A program made the position numbers and the translations under genes. A stretch of 8,035 bases of DNA from an uncultured Flavobacteriales bacterium (GTDB lineage: Bacteria; Bacteroidota; Bacteroidia; Flavobacteriales_D; Crocinitomicaceae): assembly GCA_905479845.1 (NCBI GenBank), contig CAJQOB010000321.1:1-8035 (forward strand). The letters run 5' to 3'. A model generated the notes under the pieces. The model ran no database searches. It saw nothing but the letters and a program-made list of their open reading frames with translations, and was not told where the DNA came from. Positions 6,637-8,035 of this stretch are shown in pieces. Position 1 is the first letter of the stretch. Each line of letters starts with the position of its first letter.

Positions 6637-8035
6637 ATGAAAAAACACGTCATAAAGTTATCACTTAGCATCTTTGCATTTGGAATTACCAATTTGATGT
6701 ATGCTCAAGACGTTGACAAGGATGTATTAAACTGGTACAACGGAAATGGTACTGGAATGCAAACTGAAAAAGCGTACAAGAAATTAAAGAAGCGCGAAAC
6801 GAAAACAGTTATTGTTGCGATTATCGATTCAGGTATCGATATTGAACACGAAGATTTGAAAGGAAAAATCTGGGCCAATACTGATGAGATTCCTGGAAAC
6901 GGAATTGATGATGATAACAATGGATACATCGACGATGTTCACGGATGGAATTTCTTAGGAAATGCTTCTGGTGAAAATGCAAACTCTATGCGTTTGGAGC
7001 GTACACGTATGCTTGCTGAATTAGATGACAAGTATGATGGTGTTGATGAATCAACAGTTTCAGCTTCTGAAAAAGAGGAATTTGCTCTTTATCAAAAATT
7101 ATCTATGGAAGTAGAAATGGAGAGAACTCAATACGGGCGCGCCGTTGGTTACTTCGGAATGGTTAGTGGAATGATTGACGAATCTCCAAACATGCTCAAA
7201 GAGATCATGGAGAAAGACAATGCTACCGTTGCTGAAGTTGAAGAGAAAATGGAATCTCTGGAAGATGAAATTGCTGATTACGAGAAAGCATTGAAGAAGG
7301 AGAAGACTTCTGAAATGGAAGAAAAGCTTCAGAAATCTCAAGATGCTTACGATCAATTGGCCTTCTGTCACCAAGTAATGACGGGTGAATTGACGAAAGA
7401 GCAAATGACTGAGTTAAAAGATATGTATCAAGGAATGATTGATACGCATCACAATGTTGATTTCGACGGTCGTTCAGTTGTTGGAGATGATCCAAATGAT
7501 TTTACAGACGTAAAGTACGGTAACAACGACGTTGAGGGACCAGATGCATTGCACGGAACACACGTTGGAGGTATCGTTGGTGCTATTCGTGGAAACGAGC
7601 TTGGTGGAGACGGTGTTGCAAATGACGTTCTATTGATGTCTTTGAGAGCTGTTCCAGATGGAGATGAGTTCGATAAAGATATCGCACTAGCAATTCGCTA
7701 CGCTGTAGATAATGGTGCAAGCATTATCAACATGTCTTTCGGAAAGTCTTACTCTCCGCACCAAAAAGAAGTGTACGATGCATTCGCTTACGCTGATTCA
7801 AAAGGAGTGTTGTGTATTCACGCAGCTGGAAACGACAACGCTGATGTTGACGTTGAGCCAAACTTCCCAACATCAATGTATTCTTTCCAATCAAAGAAAT
7901 TGGATCACTTCATGACTATCGGATCTAGTACAAAAGATTTGAAATTGAAGGTTAAAGTTGCTGCTCCAACTGAAAAGGATCCAGAGAAAATGAAGAAAAA
8001 GAAATTAGGTTTCTTGCCTTCACCGTTCTCTAACT
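6637..8035 (+). CDS. S8 family serine peptidase with a large helical insertion between catalytic Asp and His (3' end outside window)
   Basis: The reading frame stays open for 466 codons from ATG 6637 to the window edge. A signal peptide is clear (Lys-rich start, hydrophobic 5-20, probable cut near MYA-QD at 23/24). Catalytic Asp64 (IIDSGID), His306 (HGTHVGG) and oxyanion Asn399 (AAGND) are present; the Ser region lies beyond the window. Asp and His are 242 residues apart, against about 32 in subtilisin. The insertion contains an Asp/Asn-rich loop (91-100, DDDNNGYIDD) that looks calcium-binding, then a Glu/Lys-rich, probably coiled-coil segment (about 117-270, strongest 197-240). This layout resembles a known group of Bacteroidota subtilases. 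A lysine-rich stretch (434-456) precedes the cut. Any C-terminal sorting domain would be outside the window, so secretion beyond the periplasm cannot be judged. It is divergent from the T9SS subtilase, with 116 bases between starts. Confidence 0.92.
   Translation, partial: MKKHVIKLSLSIFAFGITNLMYAQDVDKDVLNWYNGNGTGMQTEKAYKKLKKRETKTVIVAIIDSGIDIEHEDLKGKIWANTDEIPGNGIDDDNNGYIDDVHGWNFLGNASGENANSMRLERTRMLAELDDKYDGVDESTVSASEKEEFALYQKLSMEVEMERTQYGRAVGYFGMVSGMIDESPNMLKEIMEKDNATVAEVEEKMESLEDEIADYEKALKKEKTSEMEEKLQKSQDAYDQLAFCHQVMTGELTKEQMTELKDMYQGMIDTHHNVDFDGRSVVGDDPNDFTDVKYGNNDVEGPDALHGTHVGGIVGAIRGNELGGDGVANDVLLMSLRAVPDGDEFDKDIALAIRYAVDNGASIINMSFGKSYSPHQKEVYDAFAYADSKGVLCIHAAGNDNADVDVEPNFPTSMYSFQSKKLDHFMTIGSSTKDLKLKVKVAAPTEKDPEKMKKKKLGFLPSPFSN

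Noticed and set aside
6705..7495. Minus-strand open frames opposite the second subtilase
   Set aside because: They lie opposite a clear, conserved subtilase coding region and look like shadow translations rich in Phe/Ser/Leu.

Overview
The window looks like a chromosomal segment of a Bacteroidota bacterium, probably Flavobacteriia-like. The evidence is a secreted peptidase with a type IX secretion (T9SS) C-terminal sorting domain, a DUF5606-type protein (a family I know only from this phylum), a tRNA without an encoded CCA end, starts lacking clear Shine-Dalgarno sites, and a promoter of the Bacteroidota form TTG-N19-TAnnTTTG. The order is inferred; the phylum is well supported.

Layout from left to right. 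(1) 1-1285, + strand: a single Fic-domain AMPylator-type gene with an N-terminal inhibitory motif and a C-terminal winged helix. A perfect 8-bp inverted repeat precedes it, and its intrinsic terminator overlaps its own stop codon. (2) 1351-1581, - strand: a self-contained tRNA(CAU) unit with promoter, leader palindrome, tRNA and terminator. The tRNA 3' end faces the Fic gene. (3) 1595-6520, - strand: three genes in the same direction, in transcription order a T9SS-secreted S8 subtilase (849 aa), a DUF5606 protein with a lysine-rich tail, and an M3-family zinc oligoendopeptidase. A terminator-like hairpin sits 11 bases before the start codon of the last gene. (4) 6521-6636: a 116-bp divergent intergenic region. 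(5) 6637 to the window end, + strand: a second exported S8 subtilase of a different architecture, cut by the window edge after 466 codons.

Functionally, two exported subtilases and a presumably cytoplasmic oligopeptidase could form a protein-to-peptide degradation route, but joint action is inference from proximity. DUF5606 has no known function. The Fic gene is independent of the rest and is the most accessory-looking part of the window. No intergenic gap exceeds about 135 bases. I saw no CRISPR array, IS element, rRNA or phage gene. I did not find an obviously new multi-gene system; the most interesting leads are the regulatory structures and the unusual subtilase insertions.
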